NCBI RefSeq assembly: GCF_900700375.1 | Contig: NC_041712.1 | Coordinates: forward strand, 21,952,780 to 22,016,779 | Length of the DNA stretch: 64,000 nucleotides | Reading direction: 5' to 3' | From: Denticeps clupeoides | Taxonomy: Eukaryota > Chordata > Actinopteri > Clupeiformes > Denticipitidae | Part shown: in pieces, positions 52,548-63,954 of the stretch | Position numbering within the stretch: the stretch's first letter is position 1 | Layout: each line of letters opens with the position of its first letter | Notes under the pieces: generated by a model | Seen by the model: the letters and a program-made list of their open reading frames with translations, nothing else | Told to the model about the DNA's origin: nothing | The model's database searches: none | Program-made: the position numbers and the translations under genes

Positions 52548-55500
52548 TACTGGTGTGAATTGTAGTATAATGTAGTGTAGTAGCAGCAGAGTAGATGCAG
52601 TGTGTATGTTGCAGGTTATGTGTGAGTTGAGTGAGGTAGCGTACTGGAGTGAATTGTAGTATAATGTAGTGTAGAAGCAGCAGAGTAGATGCAGTGTGTA
52701 TGTTGCAGGTTATGTGTGAGGTAGCGTACTGGTGAGAATTGTAGTATAATGTAGTGTAGTAGCAGCAGAGTAGATGCAGTGTGTGTGTTGCAGGTTGTGT
52801 GTTAGTTGAGTGAGGTAGCGTACTGGTGTGAATTGTAGTATAATGTAGTGTAGTAGCAGCAGAGTAGATGCAGTGTGTATGTTGCAGGTTATGTGTTAGT
52901 TGAGTGAGGTACCGTACTGGTGTGAATTGTAGTATAATGTAGTGTAGTAGCAGCAGAGTAGATGCAGTGTGTATGTTGCAGGTTATGTGTGAGTTAAGTG
53001 AGGTAGCGTACTGGTGTGAATTGTAGTATAATGTAGTGTAGTAGCAGCAGAGTAGATGCAGTGTGTATGCTGCAGGTTATGTGTGAGTTGAGTGACGTAG
53101 CGTACTGGTGTGAATTGTAGTATAATGTAGTAGCAGCAGAGTAGATGCAGTGTGTATGTTGCAGGTTATGTGTTAGTTGAGTGAGGTAGCGTACTGGTAT
53201 GAATTGTAGTATAATGTAGTAGCAGCAGAGTAGATGCAGTGTGTATGTTGCAGGTTATGTGTTAGTTGAGTGAGGTACTGTACTGGTATGAATTGTAGTA
53301 TAATGTAGTAGCAGCAGAGTAGATGCAGTGTGTATGTTGCAGGTTATGTGTGAGTTAAGTGAGGTAGCGTACTGGTGTGAATTGTAGTATAATGTAGTGT
53401 AGTAGCAGCAGAGTAGATGCAGTGTGTATGTTGTAGGTTATGTGTGAGTTGAGTGAGTTAGCGTACTGGTGTGAATTGTAGTATAATGTAGTCTAGTAGC
53501 AGCAGAGTAGATGCAGTGTGTATGTTGCAGGTTATGTGTGAGGTAGCGTACTGGTGAGAATTGTAGTATAATGTAGTGTAGTAGCAGCAGAGTAGATGCA
53601 GTGTGTGTGTTGCAGGTTATGTGTTAGTTGAGTGAGGTAGCGTACTGATGTGAATTGTAGTATAATGTAGTGTAGTAGCAGCAGAGTAGATGCAGTTTGT
53701 ATGTTGCAGGTTATGTGTTAGTTGAGTGAGGTAGCGTACTGGTGTGAATTGTAGTATAATGTAGTGTAGTAGCAGCAGAGTAGATGCAGTGTGTATGCTG
53801 CAGGTTATGTGTGAGTTGAGTGAGGTAGCGTACTGGAGTGAATTGTAGTATAATGTAGTGTAGAAGCAGCAGAGTAGATGCAGTGTGTATGTTGCAGGTT
53901 ATGTGTGAGGTAGCGTACTGGTGAGAATTGTAGTATAATGTAGTGTAGTAGCAGCAGAGTAGATGCAGTGTGTGTGTTGCAGGTTATGTGTTAGTTGAGT
54001 GAGGTAGCGTACTGGTGTGAATTGTAGTATAATGTAGTGTAGTAGCAGCAGAGTAGATGCAGTGTGTATGTTGCAGGTTATGTGTTAGTTGAGTGAGGTA
54101 CCGTACTGGTGTGAATTGTAGTATAATGTAGTGTAGTAGCAGCAGAGTAGATGCAGTGTGTATGTTGCAGGTTATGTGTTAGTTGAGTGAGGTACTGTAC
54201 TGGTATGAATTGTAGTATAATGTAGTAGCAGCAGAGTAGATGCAGTGTGTATGTTGCAGGTTATGTGTGAGTTAAGTGAGGTAGCGTACTGGTGTGAATT
54301 GTAGTATAATGTAGTGTAGTAGCAGCAGAGTAGATGCAGTGTCTATGTTGTAGGTTATGTGTGAGTTGAGTGAGTTAGCGTACTGGTGTGAATTGTAGTA
54401 TAATGTAGTCTAGTAGCAGCAGAGTAGATGCAGTGTGTATGTTGCAGGTTATGTGTGAGGTAGCGTACTGGTGAGAATTGTAGTATAATGTAGTGTAGTA
54501 GCAGCAGAGTAGATGCAGTGTGTGTGTTGCAGGTTATGTGTTAGTTGAGTGAGGTAGCGTACTGATGTGAATTGTAGTATAATGTAGTGTAGTAGCAGCA
54601 GAGTAGATGCAGTTTGTATGTTGCAGGTTATGTGTTAGTTGAGTGAGGTAGCGTACTGGTGTGAATTGTAGTATAATGTAGTGTAGTAGCAGCAGAGTAG
54701 ATGCAGTGTGTATGCTGCAGGTTATGTGTTAGTTGAGTGAGGTACCGTACTGGTGTGAATTGTAGTATAATGTAGTAGCAGCAGAGTAGATGCAGTGTGT
54801 ATGTTGCAGGTTATGTGTGAGTTGAGTGAGGTAGCGTACTGGTGTGAATTGTAGTATAATGTAGTGTAGTAGCAGCAGAGTAGATGCAGTGTGTGTGTTG
54901 CAGGTTATGTGTTAGTTGAGTGAGGTAGCGTACTGATGTGAATTGTAGTATAATGTAGTGTAGTAGCAGCAGAGTAGATGCAGTTTGTATGTTGCAGGTT
55001 ATGTGTTAGTTGAGTGAGGTAGCGTACTGGTGTGAATTGTAGTATAATGTAGTGTAGTAGCAGCAGAGTAGATGCAGTGTGTATGTTGCAGGTTATGTGT
55101 GAGTTAAGTGAGGTAGCGTACTGGTGAGAATTGTAGTATAATGTAGTGTAGTAGCAGCAGAGTAGATGCAGTGTGTATGTTGCAGGTTATGTGTTAGTTG
55201 AGTGAGGTAGCGTACTGGTGCGAATTGTAGTATAATGTAGTGTAGTAGCAGCAGAGTAGATGCAGTGTGTATGCTGCAGGTTATGTGTGAGTTGAGTGAG
55301 GTAGCGTACTGGTATGAATTGTAGTATAATGTAGTAGCAGCAGAGTAGATGCAGTTTGTATGTTGCAGGTTATGTGTTAGTTGAGTGAGGTACTGTACTG
55401 GTGTGAATTGTAGTATAATGTAGTAGCAGCAGAGTAGATGCAGTGTGTATGTTGCAGGTTATGTGTTAGTTGAGTGAGGTAGCGTACTGGTATGAATTGT

Positions 55501-57142
55501 AGTATAATGTAGTAGCAGCAGAGTAGATGCAGTGTGTATGTTGCAGGTTATGTGTTAGTTGAGTGAGGTACTGTACTGGTATGAATTGTAGTATAATGTA
55601 GTAGCAGCAGAGTAGATGCAGTGTGTATGTTGCAGGTTATGTGTGAGTTAAGTGAGGTAGCGTACTGGTGTGAATTGTAGTATAATGTAGTGTAGTAGCA
55701 GCAGAGTAGATGCAGTGTGTGTGTTGCAGGTTATGTGTTAGTTGAGTGAGGTAGCGTACTGATGTGAATTGTAGTATAATGTAGTGTAGTAGCAGCAGAG
55801 TAGATGCAGTTTGTATGTTGCAGGTTATGTGTTAGTTGAGTGAGGTAGCGTACTGGTGTGAATTGTAGTATAATGTAGTGTAGTAGCAGCAGAGTAGATG
55901 CAGTGTGTATGCTGCAGGTTATGTGTTAGTTGAGTGAGGTACCGTACTGGTGTGAATTGTAGTATAATGTAGTAGCAGCAGAGTAGATGCAGTGTGTATG
56001 TTGCAGGTTATGTGTGAGTTGAGTGAGGTAGCGTACTGGTGTGAATTGTAGTATAATGTAGTGTAGTAGCAGCAGAGTAGATGCAGTTTGTATGTTGCAG
56101 GTTATGTGTTAGTTGAGTGAGGTAGCGTACTGGTGTGAATTGTAGTATAATGTAGTGTAGTAGCAGCAGAGTAGATGCAGTGTGTATGCTGCAGGTTATG
56201 TGTTAGTTGAGTGAGGTACCGTACTGGTGTGAATTGTAGTATAATGTAGTAGCAGCAGAGTAGATGCAGTGTGTATGTTGCAGGTTATGTGTGAGTTAAG
56301 TGAGGTAGCGTACTGGTGAGAATTGTAGTATAATGTAGTGTAGTAGCAGCAGAGTAGATGCAGTGTGTATGTTGCAGGTTATGTGTTAGTTGAGTGAGGT
56401 AGCGTACTGGTGTGAATTGTAGTATAATGTAGTGTAGTAGCAGCAGAGTAGATGCAGTGTGTATGCTGCAGGTTATGTGTGAGTTGAGTGAGGTAGCGTA
56501 CTGGTATGAATTGTAGTATAATGTAGTAGCAGCAGAGTAGATGCAGTTTGTATGTTGCAGGTTATGTGTTAGTTGAGTGAGGTACTGTACTGGTGTGAAT
56601 TGTAGTATAATGTAGTAGCAGCAGAGTAGATGCAGTGTGTATGTTGCAGGTTATGTGTTAGTTGAGTGAGGTAGCGTACTGGTATGAATTGTAGTATAAT
56701 GTAGTAGCAGCAGAGTAGATGCAGTGTGTATGTTGCAGGTTATGTGTTAGTTGAGTGAGGTACTGTACTGGTATGAATTGTAGTATAATGTAGTAGCAGC
56801 AGAGTAGATGCAGTGTGGTTGTATGTTGCAGGTTATGTTACTGGTATGAATTGTAGTATAATGTAGTAGCAGCAGAGTAGATGCAGTGTGTATGTTGCAG
56901 GTTATGTGTGAGTTAAGTGAGGTAGCGTACTGGTGTGAATTGTAGTATAATGTAGTAGCAGCAGCAGAGTAGATGCAGTGTGTATGTTGCAGGTTATTTG
57001 TTAGATGAGTGAGGTAGCGTACTGGTGTGAATTGTAGTATAATGTAGTGTAGTAGCAGCAGAGTAGATGCAGTGTGTATGTTGCAGGTTATGTGTGAGTT
57101 AAGTGAGGTAGCGTACTGCTGTGAATTGTAGTATAATGTAGT
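52548..57142 (+). repeat. 94-bp minisatellite, about 50 units, with higher-order structure
   Basis: Tandem units of 94 bp starting TACTGGTGTGAATTGTAGTA and containing GTAGTAGCAGCAGAGTAGAT and TGTTGCAGGTTATGTG. Length variants lack TGTAG (89 bp) or the GTTGAGT segment (about 85 bp). Rare variants recur at fixed distances: the GGAGTG unit with GTAGAAGC at 52642 and 53831, and the GAGTTAAGTG then GGTGAGAATT pair at 55101 and 56293. Blocks of about 1.19 kb have therefore been duplicated. The strand is G/T-rich and C-poor. A last partial unit follows the tRNA-like sequence at about 57230-57285. Confidence 0.95.
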
Positions 57143-57214
57143 GCATTGGTGGTATAGTGGTGAGCATAGCTGCCTCCCAAGTAGTTGACCCAGGTTCGAT
57201 TCCCAGCCAATGCA
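57143..57214 (+). tRNA. tRNA-Gly(CCC)-like sequence, probably a pseudogene
   Basis: A 72-nt sequence starting GCATTGGTGGTATAGTGG with a perfect 7-bp acceptor stem (GCATTGG/CCAATGC) and loop CTCCCAA, giving anticodon CCC. It closely follows vertebrate tRNA-Gly. Two of five T-stem pairs are lost (CCAGG opposite CCCAG, where the family has CCGGG and CCCGG). Both changes are G to A at former CpG sites. No run of four T follows as a Pol III terminator. It may be a decaying gene or a tRNA retrocopy, sitting between minisatellite units. Confidence 0.6.
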
Positions 57215-57285
57215 ATTGACCTTTGTGTACTGGTGTGAATTGTAGTATAATGTAGTGTAGTAGCAACAGAGTAGATGCAGTTTGT

Positions 57286-58293
57286 CCTGGGGTTAATGAT
57301 ACATTTGGGATCAAGATGTGCATTTACACTGGTTTTCTATGGGACATTTTGTTATTAGGATCAGATTAGTCAGTGTTTGTGTATCTTAGCTATTTTAACA
57401 AACTGAGACAACAATAATGACATTTAAATATGAATATATTCTGATACATTTTTCTTGTTGCAAGTTTGGATACAAAAATGCATGTGTAATATTACGACAG
57501 TCAAATTATTTAAAACATGGCAAAAAATTAACAGCACGTTTTCCAACAATTAATTGTGAGGTCAGAATCAAGACAAAAAAAAAAATTAATTTTAAATATG
57601 ACAAGCATGGGAAAGTATTTCAGACAGAAAATGATGGGGAGATGATCTTGTCATATTTTAAACATAAAATAACCTGCAGACTTTGGCAGAAAATAAAATT
57701 AAAAGAATACTTTTAAAAATAATAAAACACTTCCATTAGGCAACCTTATATTTGAAATAAATAGTTGCCCAGGGATGCAACCCAATGTGCTCAGGATGGA
57801 ACTGAGTGCAAAATAATTTGTTACAAGTTTGATTTATGAGTGTTAATTTGTGGGAAGTACATATGCAAACTGTTGTAATTCCTACACCGTGCATACTTGG
57901 ATGTAAATAGCCTAAAATGAAAGTTAAATGTCTGCAGGTAAAGCACATGGTGGTGGTTATAGAGGCAAAAAGATGTTATTTTGTTGCTGAATTTAATCCA
58001 GCCTGGTGCAGATTCGATGTTAACTGTAATTTGCCCCTAGATGCATACGCTGCCTGCAAGAATGGAGGATATCTTAACCTGTACTTCTGGGTTTGTTTAC
58101 ATCCGTGAAGAGACTGGAATTAATCATTTTAATTTGTTCAGAATTTTAAACAATGATTGAAATGTAGAGTAAGAAATTCCACTTCAGGCTTTAGTATGTG
58201 AGTGTGGTTGGAGATATTTCATTATATGTATTGAAGCAAACAACTAGTAAAGCAAATTTAAACACAAGGACAACACTGACAGCTCAAGTGCCT
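57286..58293. other. Intergenic, minisatellite to CCT8
   Basis: AT-rich, with one lysine/isoleucine-rich open frame (57417-57716) that resembles no known family. Nothing is supported except the CCT8 3' flank. The likely CCT8 polyadenylation signal (AATAAA, minus strand) is at 58294-58299. Confidence 0.5.
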
Positions 58294-58329
58294 TTTATTT
58301 GGACCACACAGAAGAACAGAGTCAAGAAT

Positions 58330-58407
58330 TCATTCATCATCATCATCATCCAAGTCCGTCTTGCCTTTGGGTGCTCTTGGGCCTCCTGCTGGCCTCGCCA
58401 GGATGAT
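58330..58407 (-). CDS. cct8: CCT8 distal alternative last exon
   Basis: After an AG acceptor at 58408-58409 the exon reads IILARPAGGPRAPKGKTDLD, then DDDDE and TGA at 58330. The nearer exon (58923-59024) reads IIMAKPAGGPKAPKQQGHWD and continues to EEPEKFAH. Both fit the same upstream exon in phase. The acidic GK..D-rich end of the distal exon is closer to the human CCT8 end (GKKDWDDDQND), and AATAAA follows about 30 bp later. This suggests a duplicated, mutually exclusive last exon; which is used cannot be told from sequence. Confidence 0.7.
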   Translation of the reverse strand: MILARPAGGPRAPKGKTDLDDDDDE

Positions 58408-61400
58408 CTGTGAGGAGAAGGATGGAAGTGTCAGGCAGGTCATAAGAACAGAGGTGAGGGAGAATATGGGACAATACAGTAATGAAACAGGGCGGCCTGT
58501 AAACCTCACAGTACGTTAGCAAACAACTTGGTAAACATCCAAAATAAAAGGTGATAAAATATGTGTGAGCATTAATCGGGTTAGCAAAAACGTCCACAAG
58601 CAGACAGACACACTGCCTATCAACTCTTTGACTTGTAGGTTAGTCGAATCTTGTCTACCCTGTGAAAAAACAGCGTATACATCCAGCATGCAGCCACACT
58701 GTGCTTGTGACATGGTTCTATATTCACAACCTGCAGACACAGGTAAACTAAAGATAATCTGGTTGGTTAGATACACAGTGCTTTCTGTTACATTTGTGCA
58801 TATGACTTATGGATCAATTTTCCATCTTGTGCAGACATTCTGCCCTGAGTGAGAACCATGCAACGTGTCAGAGGTCAGGCACACACTCAAAGTAGGTCGT
58901 TCTGGCACTTTCTACTCCCTTACTAATGTGCAAACTTTTCCGGCTCCTCATCCCAATCATCCATGTCCCAGTGGCCTTGCTGTTTGGGAGCTTTGGGGCC
59001 ACCTGCAGGCTTTGCCATAATAATCTGAGACCAACATGGACATTTATGTGCAGAGAATATCAGAACACGGCTAGATAACATGCTGATAAATGCTTAACCT
59101 CACATTTTACCACATAACATTTTAAAACAATGAAACACAGCCTGACCTGGTCTACTCTGAGGACCGTGATGGCTGCATTGGTAGCCAGTTTGATGCCCCA
59201 GTACTTCACCAGGAAGGGATCCAGAACACCAGCCTCCAACATGTCCTTCACAGCAGGGCCCTCACCCTGGCAAAGAAAAAACAAGGACAACAGAATAAAA
59301 AAAAAACATCAAACTTTCAGCCTGTTTGAATTGACAGTGGCCCCAAAAATACAATACAAAAGATGTGATATCTGCTGATGCCCCCATACAGATAGGGCAT
59401 TATGAGCGAGCAGGGAACAGAGGAAATGAATACTGCACAAAACCTGGGTGTGAGATGTAATGACTGAAGGGATCTCAAATTGTCCAATATGAAGAAGTGT
59501 AAGAGCTGTCAATCATCAGAAATAATTGTACACCACAAAAAAAGGGGTTTAGTCCTATAGATGGGTCAGGGATCTTACCTCAATGTCAAATCCCATGTTC
59601 TTGTTTCCCTCGTGGTGAACAGCATAGAGTTTAGAGATCAGTTCACTCCCCTTTACACCAGAGTTCTCTGCAAGGGCTCGTGGCAGAGCTTCAAACGCCT
59701 CAGCAAACTTTTTAATAGAGTACTGCTCCAGACCAGGACAGGACTAAGCAGAAGAACAAAGAGGAAAATGTTACCTAAAATCTACACATCTGAGTGGATA
59801 TTGGGGTGACGTGTTGTCAGTATCCAAAACTAAGCTTCAGATACACAGGGTAAAAATTAAGAAGCAAACAGGAACGTGTCATCGAGACCACGATTCATAC
59901 CTCGCCATAGGATGTGATCTGCATGGCCAGTTCAATTTCAGTGGCTCCACCACCAGGCACCAGCCGGTTGTCCTGAGGAGAGAAGTGGAAGTTTAGTTTG
60001 CACAAGTCATCCAGTAATGATGAGCAATTCAATATTTAATTGACAGAAAAACACAGTCCTGTAGCAAGAAAAATCTTACCTCGACTAGGATTTTGAAGGT
60101 GTTGACCCCATCGTCAACCGCTCGTTCAATGTCGTCCATCAGATTGTTTGTGGCGCCACGGATGACCAGCGTAGAGATGGCCCCCTCCTTCTTCTCTGTA
60201 GGAACAAGGGGTTACTACAACAAGCCACCAACACTCCAATGAATGAAAGACAAATTGCACAAGAGCAGCCACTCACCATGTTTGAAGACCACAACCTGAG
60301 TGTCGCCCACTTCTGAGAGGTAGACGCTGTCACAACGACCCATCTCCTCGAGCGTGGGTGCAGTCTGCAGGCAGATTGAAGTACAAAGATCCATAATCCC
60401 AGAGAAACAAACACTAAAACACCAATATGCTTGAATTTTTACACAGGTAAAAATGTGTGTATGTTCATACTGACCAGGCTGGGAAGTGCAGTGGCACCCA
60501 CAGATTTACACAGTCTTCTTAGATCCCACTTGGAGTTTAGCCTGGTGGGTCAAACAAAGTATTCAAACATACAGAAAACCAAGAGTGAAAATTCTTAATG
60601 GATTTTTTTTTTTAAGCCAGAGCACTAACCTGACAACCATGAGCTGGTATTTGTTGGCATAGTGCAGTGCCAGGTCTGCCACCTTGCCACCAGTTACTAG
60701 TACAGTGGCACCAGTATCAGCGATGGCCTTCACCTGAGCCTCCATCAGGTTCTCCTCTCCTTTGCTGAAGTTGAGCAGCTCCTATGCATTCTTTATCAAA
60801 ACTGTGCCCTGAGGAAAAACACACACACAACATAAAAGTTAAAACCCAGTATTAATCATGCAACAACATGAAACCCTACAATGAATATTACAACTGAGAG
60901 TACTCACCTTGGTCTCTGTCACCATGCAGTCAAACGGGCAGGAAAACACTGCAATCTTGGCGTCCTTAACTGAGGTGATGTCTCCTACTGCTTCTTTCTT
61001 GAAAACCATTCCATGCAACACTGAAGACCCACTCAGTCCACATCCCTGCATGGAAGAGAGGCAACGCCTAACATGAAACCAAACAGTGACAGGAAACAAA
61101 CATTGCTGACACAGTATTTACACCCGTAACACTCACCAAAATTTTACAAACTCTGACATTATCCACACTGAAACTTCCAGCTTCTGAAAAGATGGAAACT
61201 GTGTAAAAAAAAAAAAAAAAAACACAACATAAATCAAGGTACATAACATTTCTCATTGCCACTAAAATAAATAAATAAACAAATAAATAAATAAATAATG
61301 AAGACAATATAAATCATACCACAGGCTTGTCCAATGAGGTCGGCCAGAAAATCTTCATTGCCATACTGCTTGCTCATGATAGCTGGGCGGATCAGGGATG

Positions 61401-62818
61401 TGGCCTCACCGACATCATGGAGGTTCTTTGCTGAAGAGCATACGCATTCTGGCAAAATCTCTAGGGCCTTCTTGCAAGCCATGTCATAACCTTCAATAAC
61501 CTGGGATGTAGGAGGCAAATAAGACAGCATTATCGAGTCAGTCACAGTCAGTAGTTACAGGGACAGTCCCCCTGGTGACACTCAAGCGTCTTGCTCAGGG
61601 ACACATTGTGACAACTACCTACATTAACCTGGGCAATAATTAGAAAGATGGGTTTACCTCAGACACAGAGACTCCAATTCGGAGGAGCTCCTCAGCCTGT
61701 TCCAGCAAGGCCCCGGCAAACACTAGGATGAAGTTAGTCCCATCACCAACCTCCTCCTCCTGCATGTGCGAGGCCATCACGATCATCTTAGCTGCCGGAT
61801 GCTGGACCTGAATAACAAGAAGAATTTGGATGAAACAGTGTTCCTTTGGCTTTGAGGGTCTGAATAAAACAGCCTGCGGATTCACAGAAGAAAAAAATCA
61901 CCTGAAGTTCTCGAAGAATGGTCGCGGCATCGTTAGTGACAAAAAGTTTCTCCAGGTGGTTGATGACCATCTTGTTCATTCCTGTGGATACATACGAGCC
62001 GGTGAACACCCACGATCCACGCATTCACCCACCTGGACAATAAGACGTCAGCAGAAACTTACCATTGGGCCCATAAGCAGTCCTGGTGGTCTGCGCAAGT
62101 TCTTTGCATGCCTGAATGTTTCGATAGACTGCCTCCTCGAGTCCTGAATAGTGCTGAATTAAACAAAACAGAATACTTGAGATTCAATCATAATGAGTGA
62201 AAGTGAAGTGATTGTCATTGTGATACACAGCAGCACAGCACACGGTGCACACAGTGAAATGTGTCCTCTGCATTTAACCCATCACCCTGAGTGAGCAGTG
62301 GGCAGCCATGATAGGCTCCCGAGTGTGCGGGGACGGTGCTTTGCTCAGTGGCACCTTGGCAGATCGGGATTCGAACCGGCAACCTTCTGATTACGGGGCC
62401 GCTTCCTTAACCGCCATAACCACCGCTATAATGAAGAATAAAACCAGTTTATGGTGAAGAATAAAAGCGGTTTAAACCGGTTCAAATCGGTTTATGGTTA
62501 TGCAAGAAGTTCTGAAAAAGCCAACAAATGTTCAGAAAAAGCCAACACTCGCAATAACAAACGCGCAGCTACTCAATGTCTCACCCATTCATAACGCGAT
62601 TTAACACACAGGCCACGTTTTAGTAGCAAGACAGGCGGTAACAAAAGCCTACAAAGTGACGGACTAAAGTCGAGGGGCTTCCACATGACAGCGCCGGGAT
62701 TAGCCGGCTGGCCGTTTCATTACGTCCCCCAACTTTAAACGACGACGTTCCTACTAACCTTCGCGCCATCCTTTAACATCTGGGCAAAGCCCGGAGCTTT
62801 GGGTACGTGGAGAGCCAT
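58330..62818 (-). CDS. cct8: T-complex protein 1 subunit theta (CCT8)
   Basis: Subunit theta of the cytosolic chaperonin TRiC/CCT, which folds actin, tubulin and other proteins using ATP. Exons by eye: 62759-62818, 62063-62153, 61902-61981, 61658-61807, 61320-61500, 61137-61198, 60908-61045, 60630-60808, 60475-60541, 60277-60364, 60080-60195, 59901-59972, 59579-59743, 59147-59266, then a last exon at either 58923-59024 or 58330-58407. With the nearer last exon this is 556 codons (human 548 aa). It starts MALHVPKAPGFAQMLK. TRTAYGPNG and EVGDGTN are the group II chaperonin nucleotide-binding motifs. Other matches are QVVVFKHEKKEGAIS and RLVPGGGATEIELA. In exon 60630-60808, codon 263 is TAG (60782-60784) where GAG is expected. 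Otherwise the gene is intact with all introns. Confidence 0.93.
61260..61299 (+). repeat. (AAAT)n microsatellite
   Basis: AAAT tetranucleotide run, one unit changed, in a CCT8 intron about 20 bp from the donor of exon 61320-61500. Confidence 0.8.
61543..61614 (-). repeat. SINE-A fragment
   Basis: Short central piece of SINE-A (CAGTCAGTAGTTACAGGGAC onwards) in the CCT8 intron between exons 61658-61807 and 61320-61500. Confidence 0.7.
62201..62427 (-). repeat. SINE-B copy, near full length
   Basis: Minus-oriented SINE-B in CCT8 intron 1, from AAGTGAAGTGATTGTCATTG to the tRNA-like head. Confidence 0.86.
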
Positions 62819-63124
62819 TTCAGAGTGTGCCGGAGTGATGTGGTTACACTAGATTTATAAGTATAATTCTTTAAATGTGTGTTTTCTTATTTACTAAAGA
62901 CTTTTATTTTATGGTTACCTGTATTCTGGTGTGATTAAGGGAATTATAATGACAATTCATTAATTGTTTGTTTAATTAATTGTAGAATGTTGAAGTGTGT
63001 TCATGTTTCTGGTTATGTGAAATATGTTTCTGTATTTTTGTTTGTTCAATTGATGGTTATTGTAAAAAGTTATGTGGGTTATAAAACTTTGATCACCCCC
63101 CGACAATTGTTTGGATGCGGCCGT
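62819..63124 (-). promoter_or_regulatory. CCT8 upstream region
   Basis: About 300 bp between the CCT8 start codon and a CRE-like tandem repeat. It is AT-rich and without a TATA box in an obvious position. CpG dinucleotides cluster instead inside intron 1 (62640-62760). Confidence 0.35.
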
Positions 63125-63228
63125 ACGTCACCTCTACAGTAGGCGGAAATACGTCACCTCCACAGTAGGCGGAAATACGTCACCTCTACAGTAGGCGGAA
63201 ATACGTCACCTCCACAGTAGGCGGAAAC
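63125..63228. repeat. Four 26-bp tandem repeats with CRE-like cores
   Basis: Unit TACGTCACCTCTACAGTAGG plus CGGAAA, four copies. The sixth base after ACGTCAC alternates T, C, T, C, so a 52-bp dimer has been duplicated. Each unit holds TACGTCA (TGACGTA on the other strand), a CREB/ATF-like core, about 310-410 bp upstream of the CCT8 start codon. Regulatory use is inference. Confidence 0.8.
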
Positions 63229-63559
63229 TCGTGACTTCAAAATTGTTGTTTTTGTTTTGTATCCCGTATTGCATTATACTGGAATAAAAGGTTTAAAAAA
63301 TATACGATGTACTTAAAAGATACATTAAAAACAATCGACTTTGACAGCAAAAACCAAATTGCGTTTTTGTTACTGTTGATGTTAATGAGAAATAAACGTG
63401 GTTCTAATTAACAATGTTTTTTAATGTGTAAAATTGATAGAAATATGATTGATTGCAAGGTAATATGTTACTGTTAATAGCATTCGTAAGCTCTTTATTT
63501 TAAAGTTGCAAGTATAAACAATGCTGTTACATTTACACTGTAATATTTAATTTTAACTT
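63229..63559. other. AT-rich spacer
   Basis: No gene or recognised repeat seen between the 26-bp repeats and the coding-like stretch at the window end. Confidence 0.5.
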
Positions 63560-63954
63560 CTAGTCGTGTGAACATGGAAACAAGTGAACAAAATGTTGAA
63601 ACAAGTTTAATTGAAATTTTGTATTTACATAAAAAAAACCATAAAAAAAAACAGCCAGTGCCTTCCTATATATCTCAAACATAGCATTGACCCTTGTTAG
63701 TCCCTGCTCGTCAACACATGCCTTTAGAAAAAGCTCCATGTCCTCTGCACACTGAAAAACAAAGAGCAAAAGTCCCTTTCTTCTGTGTCTTCTTCCTCCA
63801 GCATGTCTCTTAAGACCCTCTGCTGGTCCTCTTTATTTAAGGACAGATATTTTGGCGTGGTTACATGTCCATGGAAAAGTGCCTTATTTGGACAACCCAG
63901 TGCCCAGCAGTATGCAGATCTTGAACAACTGCTGGCTCCTGTTTCACTAACCAT
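63560..63954 (-). pseudogene. Unrecognised coding-like stretch
   Basis: Two minus-strand frames look coding. One (63724-63954) begins MVSETGASSCSRSAYCWALG, with Cys/His residues, and passes through EDQQRVLRDMLEEEDTEERD. The next (63560-63769) reads CAEDMELFLKACVDEQGLTR. A pyrimidine-rich tract ending CAG lies between them at about 63755-63775, so the second could be an exon, but no convincing donor was found for the first. I do not recognise the family. It may be the 3' part of a gene continuing right of the window, or a broken copy. Confidence 0.25.

Noticed and set aside
52548-57142. CRISPR-like array
   Set aside because: Units are contiguous, about 94 bp long and have no unique spacers; this is a vertebrate minisatellite.
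57417-57716. 99-codon lysine/isoleucine-rich open frame
   Set aside because: AT-rich composition explains it; no family resemblance, splice context or conserved motif was seen.
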